Of a stretch of 64,000 bases of DNA, positions 22,994-30,277 are shown in pieces. This stretch comes from Mycolicibacterium mageritense. Its GTDB lineage: Bacteria > Actinomycetota > Actinomycetes > Mycobacteriales > Mycobacteriaceae. The notes beneath the pieces were generated by a model that saw only the letters and a list, made by a program, of their open reading frames with translations, ran no database searches and had not been told where the DNA came from. The translations under genes were made by a program, and so were the position numbers. Position 1 is the first letter of the stretch. Each line of letters opens with the position of its first letter. The stretch is from assembly GCF_010727475.1 (NCBI RefSeq), contig NZ_AP022567.1:7192001-7256000 (forward strand). The letters run 5' to 3'.

Positions 22994-23731
22994 TCAGAGT
23001 GCGACACCGAGCTGGTGCAGCAGTTCGGCGCGGTAGCGCTCGGTGTTGGCCGACGGATCGCCGGGCGACCGTCGCGTGTCGTCGATCTCGAGCGTGTGCA
23101 CCACCCGGCCGTCCTCCAGCACCAGCACCCGGTCGGCCAGCGCGACCGCCTCGTCGACGTCGTGCGTCACCAGCAGCACCCCGAATCCGTGTTCGCGCCA
23201 CAGATCGAGCAGCAGCGTGCGCATGCTGAGCCTGGTCAGCGCATCCAGCGCGCCGAACGGCTCGTCGAGCAACAACAGCTGCGGCTCGGCCACCAGGGCG
23301 CGGGCCAGCGAAACCCGTTGCGCCTGACCACCCGACAGCGTCAACGGCCAGGCATTGCCACGATCGGCCAGGCCCACGTCGGCGAGCGCGGCCTCGGCCC
23401 GGGCCGATGCCTGCCCGCGAGAGAGCGGGCTGCGGGTGAGCCCGTAGGCGACATTGGTGCGCACGTCGCGCCACGGAAACAGCCGCGGTTCCTGAAACGC
23501 CAGCGCGGGCGCCCCGGCCACCACGCGCTCACCGGTGTGGTCGGTGGACAACCCGGCCAGCACGCGCAGCACGGTCGACTTGCCGGATCCGCTGCGCCCG
23601 ATCAGTGCCACGATCTCACCGCTGCCGACGCGGATCGACACGTTGTCGAGCACGTGATGCTCGCCGTACCACTTGTCGACGCCCCGCAACTCACCGGCAA
23701 TGGTCGTGGTGCGCTCGGAAATGACTGTCAT
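22994..23731 (-). CDS. ssuB: Aliphatic sulfonate ABC transporter ATP-binding protein
   Basis: The protein has 245 aa. It has the full ABC ATPase set: Walker A GRSGSGKST (45-53), the Q-loop in FQEPRLFPW, the signature LSGGQAQR, Walker B LLLLDEPFGALD, and the switch His in VTHDVDEAVALADR. The pattern is typical of the SsuB/TauB nitrate-sulfonate-taurine group. ATG 23731 overlaps the ssuC stop by 4 bp (ATGA), which shows translational coupling. A frame open further upstream into ssuC is antisense-frame noise, not part of the protein. Confidence 0.95.
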   Translation of the reverse strand: MTVISERTTTIAGELRGVDKWYGEHHVLDNVSIRVGSGEIVALIGRSGSGKSTVLRVLAGLSTDHTGERVVAGAPALAFQEPRLFPWRDVRTNVAYGLTRSPLSRGQASARAEAALADVGLADRGNAWPLTLSGGQAQRVSLARALVAEPQLLLLDEPFGALDALTRLSMRTLLLDLWREHGFGVLLVTHDVDEAVALADRVLVLEDGRVVHTLEIDDTRRSPGDPSANTERYRAELLHQLGVAL

Positions 23732-24561
23732 GCGCGATACCTCAGGGCTCGACGTTCCAGCAGGCGGACGATTGCGTCGGTGCCGATGCCCAGCAGCGCG
23801 TAGACGATCAGCCCGAAGATGATGATGTCGATGCGCAGGAAGTCCCGGGCATTGTTGATCAGGAAGCCGATTCCCTTGTCCGCGTTGATCTGCTCGGCGA
23901 CGATGAGCGTGAGCCAGGCGATGGCCAGCGACTGCCGGAAGCCCACCAGCACCTGCGGCGCCGCACTGGGCACGATGATGTTCCGGAACCGTTGCCAGAA
24001 CGAAAAGCCAAGCACCTGAGCCGTTTCGAACAACTTGGGGTCGACCTGCCGCACGGCCGAGAAGGTGTTGAGGTACAGCGGGAAGCTCACGCCGAGGGCG
24101 ACCAGCAGCACCTTGGGCAATTCTCCGATGCCGAACCACAGGATGAACAGCGGGATCAGACCCAGGTGCGGTAGCGCGCGGATCATCTGCATCGGCGGGT
24201 CGACCGTGGCTTCCAGCCAGCGCGACAATCCGACCGCGGTACCCAGCGCGACCCCGATGACCCCGCCGAGCAGCAACCCGGCCCCGACCCTCAGCCCGGA
24301 GACCTGTAGCGCGTCGGCCAGTTGGCCGTTGCGGATGAGCTCGATGCCGGCCTCGACGATGAGCGACGGCGCGGGCAGGACATCCTGCGGTATCAGGCCG
24401 ACCGCGCTGCCCAGTTGCCACAACGCCAGCAAGACCACTGGCGAGATCAGCCGGATGACGGCCCATTTGCGTTGGCCGGAGTGACGTTTGGCCCTGCGGG
24501 CGGGTGCAGTGAGAGTGGCCTCCGGCGCGATCGGCACCGCCGGCACGGTGGAACTGGTCAC
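23728..24561 (-). CDS. ssuC: Aliphatic sulfonate ABC transporter permease
   Basis: The protein has 277 aa with about six transmembrane helices after a basic N-terminal tail. The EAA loop that docks on the ATPase is readable: VRQVDPKLFETAQVLGFS followed by FWQRFRNIIVPSAAP. It is the first gene of the ssuC-ssuB-ssuA-ssuD unit. The GTG start at 24561 follows no strong ribosome site. About 140 bp separate it from the neighbouring lipoprotein gene; this gap holds that gene's terminator and presumably the ssu promoter, in which I did not find a clear sulfur-regulator motif. Confidence 0.94.
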   Translation of the reverse strand: MTSSTVPAVPIAPEATLTAPARRAKRHSGQRKWAVIRLISPVVLLALWQLGSAVGLIPQDVLPAPSLIVEAGIELIRNGQLADALQVSGLRVGAGLLLGGVIGVALGTAVGLSRWLEATVDPPMQMIRALPHLGLIPLFILWFGIGELPKVLLVALGVSFPLYLNTFSAVRQVDPKLFETAQVLGFSFWQRFRNIIVPSAAPQVLVGFRQSLAIAWLTLIVAEQINADKGIGFLINNARDFLRIDIIIFGLIVYALLGIGTDAIVRLLERRALRYRA

Positions 24562-24643
24562 GGTGAGTCGACGTTACGGCCCGCGCCGATCACCGATAAG
24601 GGTTGTAATCGGGCTGAGGGAAAGGGACTGCCATACGAAAGTG

Positions 24644-24682
24644 CCCCGTCGGGTCGACCGGGTGACGGTCGACCCGACGGGG
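24644..24682 (-). terminator. Perfect 16-bp stem hairpin after the lipoprotein gene
   Basis: The arms at 24644-24659 and 24667-24682 are exact reverse complements with a 7-nt loop. The hairpin begins 18 bp past the stop of the lipoprotein gene (24701) and on that strand is followed by cacttt. It separates that gene from the ssu operon, which reads the same way. Confidence 0.8.
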
Positions 24683-24700
24683 CCGATGGAGAGTCGAAGC

Positions 24701-25414
24701 TCAGCCGAACCGCGTGTTCCCGGTGACGAGCTGGGCGATGACGTCGTGACCGTTGATCGTCGAGGTGAACGACCCGTTCTGCAGCCGGATCAGCTGCTGC
24801 GCCTGCTGCAGCTTGCGCTTGTTGCGGACCTGGGCCTGGAACTGCTGCGCGTTGAGTTGCTGCAGCTCGGCCTGCTCGAAGTCACGACCCGAGATGCCGC
24901 CGTTGAACTGCACGCCGACCGCCGAGCCGTCGGGCCGGACCACCCACGAGGCCCGCACACCCTCGAAATCGGCGGTGTACATGCCCGCGGGGTCGGTCAC
25001 CGCGGCCGCGGTGAACGTGTAGTTGACGCCGTTCATCGTCAGGTCGCCCTTGGCGTCGGAGGCGTTGAAGTCGGCCTTGAGCGTGTCCTTGAACTTCGAC
25101 GTGATGTCGATCTTGCCGTCGGTCTGGTTGCCGAAGAACCACGCCTCGTCGTCGACACCGTTGCAGGCATAGGCGGTGACGTTGGTGCCGTCCACCGAGA
25201 TGCCGATGGTCATCTTCTTGCCCTCGGACTCCATGTCGGCCATGTAGCGGATGGACGCGGGCAGCGGCGCCGCAGTGGCGGCCGCACTTGTCGTCGGAGC
25301 CGGCGCCGATGACGATTCGGCCTCCGGCGTAGAGCCGCCGGAGCAGGCGGACAGGGTGCCCAGGGCGACGATCGCGCTGACACCCACGAGCAGGTTGCGG
25401 AGGGATTTTCTCAT
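24701..25414 (-). CDS. Probable lipoprotein, function unknown
   Basis: The protein has 237 aa. The signal peptide (MRKSLRNLLVGVSAIVAL) ends at the lipobox LSAC, giving Cys24. An Ala/Ser/Thr/Pro tether covers about residues 25-50. A beta-rich domain follows (SIRYMADMESEGKKMTIGIS, NVTAYACNG, WFFGNQTDGK, LTMNGVNYTF), and the C-terminal 60 residues are strongly Gln-rich and helical (QAELQQLNAQQFQAQ, KLQQAQQLIRLQNG). I do not recognise a named family. It probably sits on the outer face of the membrane. A perfect hairpin terminator follows it. Confidence 0.82.
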   Translation of the reverse strand: MRKSLRNLLVGVSAIVALGTLSACSGGSTPEAESSSAPAPTTSAAATAAPLPASIRYMADMESEGKKMTIGISVDGTNVTAYACNGVDDEAWFFGNQTDGKIDITSKFKDTLKADFNASDAKGDLTMNGVNYTFTAAAVTDPAGMYTADFEGVRASWVVRPDGSAVGVQFNGGISGRDFEQAELQQLNAQQFQAQVRNKRKLQQAQQLIRLQNGSFTSTINGHDVIAQLVTGNTRFG

Positions 25415-25484
25415 GTCATCAGCATGAACGGCGGCCGCGGGCGCTGCATGAAGATTGTGTGGAGATTGCCTGGAGAACGCGGGT

Positions 25485-26735
25485 TCACTCGGCCAGGAAG
25501 GCGTCCAGCTCGTCGCAGAAAACCTGCCAGGCCGGTTCCGTCGACGTCAGCAGGTGGTTGTTGCTCGACAACGCGACCAGCCGCGAGTCCGGGATCAGCG
25601 TCGCGAGCTCCTCACCGAACTGCATCGGCACACGGTGATCGTCGCGCGAATGCATGATCAATGTCGGGCAACGGACTTCGCTGGCCGCGTCGCGCACGTC
25701 GATGCGCGCGAACTCCTCCAGGAACCGCACCGCATTCTCGGGCGACGTGGTGCGGCGCTGGAGTTGATCGAACGCGGCCCAGTCTGCGCGGGTGCCGTCG
25801 GGCAGGAACTGTGCTGCGAACACCTGCCTGAAAGCCGGGTCGTCGCGGCCCCAGCCGACCCGGGCCAGGTCGAGATCGAGTGCGGCAGCCCGCTTTTCGT
25901 CGTCACCGACCGCCCGCACGGCGCGGCCCCTTGCGTAGGCCCCGCACAGCACCAGGCGGCTGACCCGCTCGGGGTGCCGGGCTGCGTAAGCCACCGCGAC
26001 CGCGCCGCCCTGCGAAACGCCGAGCAGCGGAAAACGTTCCAGCCCAAGCGCTTCCACGACCGATTCCAGGTCGGCAACCCAGTCGTCGAACGAGAAGTCG
26101 GAGGCCTCCCAGTCCGACAGCCCGCAACCTCGCTCGTCGTACCGGATGAACGTGTGGTTGCGCGACAGATCCCGCACCCAGTGCCGCCACACGGGGCTTT
26201 CGATGTCATACCCGAGGTGCGTCATCCAGTTGGCGGCCCGCACCAGCGGCGGGCCCTCCCCCGCAACGGCGTACGCGAGCCGCACGCCGTCGCCGGCCCG
26301 GCAGAACGCGATGTGCTGACGCGGCGGCGGTTGCTGCTCCTGGGGCGGCTGAGCCGGCGTCTCGGCCTGCGGCGTATCGGGTTCGCCGACCGCACCGACG
26401 AACTGGTAGCCCCGGCCGCGCACGGTACGGATGTAGCGCTGCGACTCGCCGTCGTCGCCCAGCGCACGCCGCGCGGCCTTGATCCGGCTGGTCAGCGCGG
26501 CCTCCCCGACGAACCGCCCGCCCCACACCGAATCGAACAGCTCCTCCTTGGTGACCACGCGCTCGTGGTGGCTGACCAACTGGTTGAGGACGTCGAACAC
26601 CTGGGGCTCGACCCGGATCACGGCGCTGCCCTGGCGCAACTCGTAGCGGCCGATGTCGAGGACGAAATCATCGAAGCGCCAGACGCGCGTCGACTCGGTC
26701 TGCTCGTGCTGCGATCCGCCGGTCACCGACGTCAT
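25485..26735 (-). CDS. Winged-helix DNA-binding domain fused to an alpha/beta hydrolase
   Basis: The protein has 416 aa. Residues about 18-113 are an OmpR/PhoB/CadC-type winged helix: RFDDFVLDIGRYELR, VTKEELFDSVWGGRFV, and RYIRTVRGRGYQFVG. A Pro/Gln-rich linker (118-140) leads to an alpha/beta hydrolase (141-416) with YDERGCGLSD, nucleophile Ser241 in GVSQGG, an acid in MHSRDDHRVP, and His in SSNNHLL. The hydrolase half may sense or process a ligand that controls the DNA-binding half; the catalytic set looks intact. It starts 7 bp after a zinc-ribbon gene, so it is likely co-transcribed with that gene. The target is unknown; lipid- or ester-responsive autoregulation is speculation. Confidence 0.88.
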   Translation of the reverse strand: MTSVTGGSQHEQTESTRVWRFDDFVLDIGRYELRQGSAVIRVEPQVFDVLNQLVSHHERVVTKEELFDSVWGGRFVGEAALTSRIKAARRALGDDGESQRYIRTVRGRGYQFVGAVGEPDTPQAETPAQPPQEQQPPPRQHIAFCRAGDGVRLAYAVAGEGPPLVRAANWMTHLGYDIESPVWRHWVRDLSRNHTFIRYDERGCGLSDWEASDFSFDDWVADLESVVEALGLERFPLLGVSQGGAVAVAYAARHPERVSRLVLCGAYARGRAVRAVGDDEKRAAALDLDLARVGWGRDDPAFRQVFAAQFLPDGTRADWAAFDQLQRRTTSPENAVRFLEEFARIDVRDAASEVRCPTLIMHSRDDHRVPMQFGEELATLIPDSRLVALSSNNHLLTSTEPAWQVFCDELDAFLAE

Positions 26736-26742
26736 CGTAGAG

Positions 26743-27084
26743 CTAGCGCCAGCCGTCGGCGGCCTTGGCGGCCTGCATCAACGCATCGCAGAGCTGGCGG
26801 AGCTCGTCGGCCGCGGCGCCCTCGTCGACGGCCGTGGCGACGTCTTCGGCCGCACACCGAACCTGATAGACCCGATCCGCGAGTTGGGCCGCTTCCTCAG
26901 CGGTCAGCACCACCGAATCGGGCGACAGCGACGTGCCCTTGACCATCGCCCGTTGCTCGTAGGCCCGCTGCCGGCAGGACTGCCTGCAGTACTGACGCCT
27001 GCGGCCCATCTGCGCGTCGGCCACCTCACGTCCGCACCACCGACACGGTTGCGGACGTTTGCGTCTGCCCGGCGCGGTAGTCAT
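26743..27084 (-). CDS. Small zinc-ribbon protein (Rv2049c-like position)
   Basis: The protein has 113 aa. A basic N-terminus is followed by a treble-clef/zinc-ribbon with Cys14, Cys17, Cys33 and Cys37 (PCRWCGRE, RQYCRQSCRQRAYEQRA). The latter resembles the plant- and actinobacterial MYM/FCS-like finger that binds Zn and sometimes nucleic acid. The rest is an acidic helical tail (LTAEEAAQLADRVYQV, DELRQLCDALMQ). Its position, divergent from rbpA, matches Rv2049c in M. tuberculosis. Function unknown. TACAGT 8 bp before the ATG suggests a leaderless message. Confidence 0.78.
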   Translation of the reverse strand: MTTAPGRRKRPQPCRWCGREVADAQMGRRRQYCRQSCRQRAYEQRAMVKGTSLSPDSVVLTAEEAAQLADRVYQVRCAAEDVATAVDEGAAADELRQLCDALMQAAKAADGWR

Positions 27085-27092
27085 GGAACCCG

Positions 27093-27098
27093 ACTGTA
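27093..27098 (-). promoter_or_regulatory. -10 element for the zinc-ribbon gene
   Basis: On the minus strand TACAGT (TANNNT) lies 8 bp before the ATG at 27084 and no Shine-Dalgarno sequence is present; a leaderless start is plausible. Confidence 0.35.
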
Positions 27099-27142
27099 GA
27101 CGGAGGTTCCTTGTGATCGGCGTATCATGAGGGGTCGAGTCG

Positions 27143-27168
27143 GGAACTCAGCAACGCCATGCAGCGTT
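27143..27168 (+). promoter_or_regulatory. Candidate SigH/SigE-type promoter of rbpA
   Basis: GGAAC (27143-27147) and CGTT (27165-27168) are separated by 17 bp, matching the GGAAC/GTT pattern of the mycobacterial stress sigma factors SigH/SigE. The Streptomyces rbpA gene is transcribed by SigR, the SigH counterpart. A start near 27175 would leave a leader of about 35 nt with a strong gaggag ribosome site (27196-27201). Confidence 0.65.
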
Positions 27169-27209
27169 GAAACATCCGGACAAATTCGCGTGAATGAGGA
27201 GTGTTGACG

Positions 27210-27548
27210 ATGGCTGATCGTGTCCTGCGAGGCAGTCGCCTCGGAGCCGTGAGCTACGAGACCGACCGCAACCATGACCTGGCGCCGCGTCAGGTCGCCC
27301 GCTACCGCACCGACAACGGCGAGGAGTTCGACGTCCCGTTCGCCGACGACGCCGAGATTCCCGGCACCTGGCTGTGCCGCAACGGCCTGGAAGGCACCCT
27401 CATCGAGGGTGACGTGCCCGAGCCCAAGAAGGTCAAGCCGCCGCGCACCCACTGGGACATGCTGTTGGAGCGCCGGTCGGTCGACGAGCTCGAGGAGCTG
27501 CTCAAGGAGCGCCTCGATTTGATCAAGACCAAGCGGCGCGGTAGCTGA
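27210..27548 (+). CDS. rbpA: RNA polymerase-binding protein RbpA
   Basis: The protein has 112 aa and is nearly identical to M. tuberculosis RbpA (Rv2050) as I recall it. It has the N-terminal tail MADRVLRGSRLGAVSYETD, the beta-barrel core (RTDNGEEFDVPFADDAEIP), the basic linker EPKKVKPPRTHWDMLLERRS, and the sigma-interaction helices that end the protein. RbpA binds group I/II sigma factors and promoter DNA near the -10, stabilises open complexes and modulates rifampicin response. ATG 27210 has gaggag 8 bp upstream; three extra codons before it are not conserved. A bidirectional terminator follows. Confidence 0.98.
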   Translation: MADRVLRGSRLGAVSYETDRNHDLAPRQVARYRTDNGEEFDVPFADDAEIPGTWLCRNGLEGTLIEGDVPEPKKVKPPRTHWDMLLERRSVDELEELLKERLDLIKTKRRGS

Positions 27549-27556
27549 ACCGTCGC

Positions 27557-27603
27557 AAAAAGCCGCGGGCGTGTGCACTCGACGTGCACGCCCGCGGTTT
27601 TTT
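27557..27603. terminator. Bidirectional intrinsic terminator between rbpA and ppm1
   Basis: The stem ccgcgggcgtg (27563-27573) / cacgcccgcgg (27587-27597) is flanked by aaaaa (27557-27561) on the left and tttttt (27598-27603) on the right. It therefore has a U-tract on either strand, a classical intrinsic terminator and rare in mycobacteria. It serves rbpA (+) and ppm1 (-), whose ends are 60 bp apart. Confidence 0.92.
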
Positions 27604-27608
27604 GCGGC

Positions 27609-28397
27609 TCAGCGCACCACGCCCCTGGCGCGGTCCATGCGGCCACGGATGCCCCACTCGGCGACCTTGAACATCGCCTCCCGGATGTTGGAGCCGCTCA
27701 TCTTGGAGACCCCGAGCTCGCGCTCGGTGAACGTGATCGGCACCTCCACGACACTGAAGCCGTTGTTGATCGCGCGCCAGGTCAGGTCGATCTGGAAGCA
27801 GTAACCCTTGGAGTCGACCGCCGACAGGTCGATCTTCTCCAGCACCTCACGCCGGTAGGCCCGGTAGCCCGCCGTGATGTCGTGGATGTTCACCCCGAGC
27901 AGCAGGCGTGAATAGGTGTTGGCGGTCTTGGACAGCACCAGGCGGCGCATCGGCCAGTTGCGCACCGTGCCGCCCGGGACGTACCGCGATCCGATCGCCA
28001 GGTCGGCCCCGGCGTCGACGGCGTCGAGCAGACGCGACAGCTCCTCAGGTGCGTGGCTGCCGTCGGCGTCCATCTCGACCAGCACCGAGTACCCGCGGCC
28101 CAGGCCCCAGCTGAAGCCTGCGAGGTAGGCGGCGCCGAGGCCGGCCTTGCTGGTGCGGTGCATGACATGCACGCGGTCGGGGTCGGCCAGTGCCAGCTCG
28201 TCGGCCAGGTCACCGGTGCCGTCAGGGCTGCCGTCGTCGACGATCAGGATGTGGACCTGCGGGCAGGCGTGGTGCACGCGTCCCACGATGAGCGGCAGGT
28301 TTTCCCGCTCGTTGTACGTGGGGATGATGACCAGAGTGCGCTCGCTCGGACGGGCACTGGCAGGGCTTTCCCCAGCTTGTTCCCCAGGGACGCTCAT
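27609..28397 (-). CDS. ppm1: Polyprenol-phosphate mannosyltransferase
   Basis: The protein has 262 aa in glycosyltransferase family 2. It has TLVIIPTYNERENLP (21-35), VDDGSPDGTGDLA, the metal-binding DAD in EMDADGSH (110-112), and SRYVPGGTVRNWP. It moves mannose from GDP-mannose to polyprenyl phosphate on the cytosolic face; the product supplies mannose for LM/LAM and for protein O-mannosylation outside the membrane. It corresponds to the C-terminal domain of M. tuberculosis Ppm1 (Rv2051c). Here it is a separate gene that overlaps lnt by 4 bp (ATGA), and it probably interacts with Lnt at the membrane, as described for M. smegmatis. An N-terminal tail of about 20 residues precedes the GT2 domain. 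Confidence 0.96.
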   Translation of the reverse strand: MSVPGEQAGESPASARPSERTLVIIPTYNERENLPLIVGRVHHACPQVHILIVDDGSPDGTGDLADELALADPDRVHVMHRTSKAGLGAAYLAGFSWGLGRGYSVLVEMDADGSHAPEELSRLLDAVDAGADLAIGSRYVPGGTVRNWPMRRLVLSKTANTYSRLLLGVNIHDITAGYRAYRREVLEKIDLSAVDSKGYCFQIDLTWRAINNGFSVVEVPITFTERELGVSKMSGSNIREAMFKVAEWGIRGRMDRARGVVR

Positions 28398-30277
28398 TTT
28401 GCTCCTTCGTCGTCGCCGGTGGTTGTGGCCCGGCGGCTACTGAATCTTCTCGGCACGAACCCTCCATTGTGCAGGATTGCCCCGAGCAACGCCCCAATAC
28501 CGACGATGACCAGTAACGATTGCACAATCGGACCCCAACGCGTAGCCGGGGTCAAATCGGACTTCAATCGGACCTGAGTATCGAGGTAGGCGGGCTGGAA
28601 CCATTCGGTCCGGGCCAGCTCCCGACCGTCGGGTGCGATCACCGCGCTGATCCCGGTGGTGCCCGCAACCACCACGTAGCGGTCGTGTTCGACGGCCCGC
28701 AGCCTGCCGAACGCCAGTTGCTGCGCGCTCATCGTCTCGTCGAACGTCGCGTTGTTGCTGGGCACCGCGAGGATCTGCGCGCCGTTGAGCACCGATTCCC
28801 GCGCGGCCCGGTCGAAGATGACCTCCCAGCATGTCGTGACGCCGATGGGAACGCCTGCTGCGTGGACGACACCGTTGCCCGTTCCGGGGACGAAATAGCC
28901 GGCGCGGTCCGCGTACGACGACAGATGGCGGAAAAAACCGCGCCAGGGCAGGTATTCACCGAACGGCTGCACGATCTGCTTGTCGTGGCGCTCACCGGGG
29001 CCGTGGTCGGGCTCCCACACGATCACGGTGTTGTTCGCGACCGGGGTTTCCGGCGTGTAGCCGTCGGCCTTGACGACGCCGCCCACCAGGATCGGCGCCT
29101 TGATGGCCTCGGCCGCCGTGCTGATCTGCGCCGAGGCGTCGGCGTTGGCCAGCGGGTCGATGTCCGACGAGTTCTCGGGCCAGATCACGAACATCGGCTG
29201 TGCGGCCCGGCCCGCCCGCACATCCTCGGCCAGCCGCAGCGTTTCCCGCACGTGGTTGTCGAGGACCGCGCGGCGTTGCGCGTTGAACTCCAGACCCAGA
29301 CGCGGGACGTTGCCCTGCACCGCGGCCACCGTGACGGATTGTTCGTTGCCCGCACCCGCGGCGGAGTGTCGCACCTGCGGCGCGGCCAGAGCGGTGACGA
29401 GCAGCACCACGGTGATGCAGACCCCGGGAAGCACGACGGCCGGGGCCGGCGCTCCTGGCTTGTGCCCGTGATGCCACCAATGCACGATCTCGGCCGCCAC
29501 GACGAGCAGGCTGAACCCGACCAGCACCACGGCGAACGACAGCAGCGGTGCGCCGCCCAGCCACGCGATCGGCAGGAGCGGCCCGTCGGTCTGGCCGAAG
29601 CCGACCACACCCCACGGGAAGCCACCGAACGGCACGGTGGACTTGAGCCATTCCTGTACGGCCCACAGCGCGGCGAACCACAACGGCCACCCGGGCAGTC
29701 GTCTGCTGACCACGGCCATGAGTCCGAACAGCCCGCAGAAGACCGATTCCACCGCGGCCAGCGCCAACCACGGGAACGCGCCGACCAGTCCGCTGATCCA
29801 CGGCAACAGCGGCACGTAGAACGCCAGGCCGAACAGGAAGCCATAACCGAATCCGCCTGCACGCGTGGTGGATTCGCGGGTTAGCGGCCACGCCAGCAAC
29901 GCGAACGCACCGAAGGCGGTGAACCACCAGCCGACCGGCGGGAAACTCAGCCACAACAGCAGCCCGCCACCGATGGCCGTGCTCAACTGCGGGATCCGGT
30001 CGCGCACCGACCGGCCGAACCTGGTTGCCCAAGCGATCATCGCCGCTCGGCGGGCACTGGTCTTCGCGGGCTCCGAGGTGTCCTGCTCGGCCGTCGCGTC
30101 GTCGAGGTCGGGTTCCTCGTCGAGACCGCCCTCGATGTCGTGGTCGAGTTCCTCGTCGAGGTCGTCGATGTCGTCGTCCTCGCCGTCGACGACCGCAGGG
30201 ATCACCTCGGTGACATCGTGCGGCCGGGCCCGCAGGCGGTCGAACCTGTTGCCGGGCCGCGACTGATCCTTAGCCAT
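28394..30277 (-). CDS. lnt: Apolipoprotein N-acyltransferase
   Basis: The protein has 627 aa. A strongly acidic cytosolic N-terminus (about residues 25-70) precedes six to seven membrane helices (about 90-310) and a nitrilase-type catalytic domain. The triad is visible: Glu368 in WPENSSD, Lys433 in KQIVQPFGEYLP, and Cys483 in TTCWEVIFD, with spacing like E. coli Lnt. It adds the third acyl chain to the N-terminal Cys of lipoproteins. The ATG 30277 overlaps the end of the upstream amidohydrolase by 8 bp, and the stop overlaps ppm1 by 4 bp. The acidic extension is not part of the catalytic core and may mediate partner contacts (inference). Confidence 0.95.
   Translation of the reverse strand: MAKDQSRPGNRFDRLRARPHDVTEVIPAVVDGEDDDIDDLDEELDHDIEGGLDEEPDLDDATAEQDTSEPAKTSARRAAMIAWATRFGRSVRDRIPQLSTAIGGGLLLWLSFPPVGWWFTAFGAFALLAWPLTRESTTRAGGFGYGFLFGLAFYVPLLPWISGLVGAFPWLALAAVESVFCGLFGLMAVVSRRLPGWPLWFAALWAVQEWLKSTVPFGGFPWGVVGFGQTDGPLLPIAWLGGAPLLSFAVVLVGFSLLVVAAEIVHWWHHGHKPGAPAPAVVLPGVCITVVLLVTALAAPQVRHSAAGAGNEQSVTVAAVQGNVPRLGLEFNAQRRAVLDNHVRETLRLAEDVRAGRAAQPMFVIWPENSSDIDPLANADASAQISTAAEAIKAPILVGGVVKADGYTPETPVANNTVIVWEPDHGPGERHDKQIVQPFGEYLPWRGFFRHLSSYADRAGYFVPGTGNGVVHAAGVPIGVTTCWEVIFDRAARESVLNGAQILAVPSNNATFDETMSAQQLAFGRLRAVEHDRYVVVAGTTGISAVIAPDGRELARTEWFQPAYLDTQVRLKSDLTPATRWGPIVQSLLVIVGIGALLGAILHNGGFVPRRFSSRRATTTGDDEGAK

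Noticed and set aside
22994..24466. A 490-codon frame spanning ssuB and ssuC
   Set aside because: The part upstream of 23731 is a shifted frame of ssuC; ssuB starts at the ATGA overlap.
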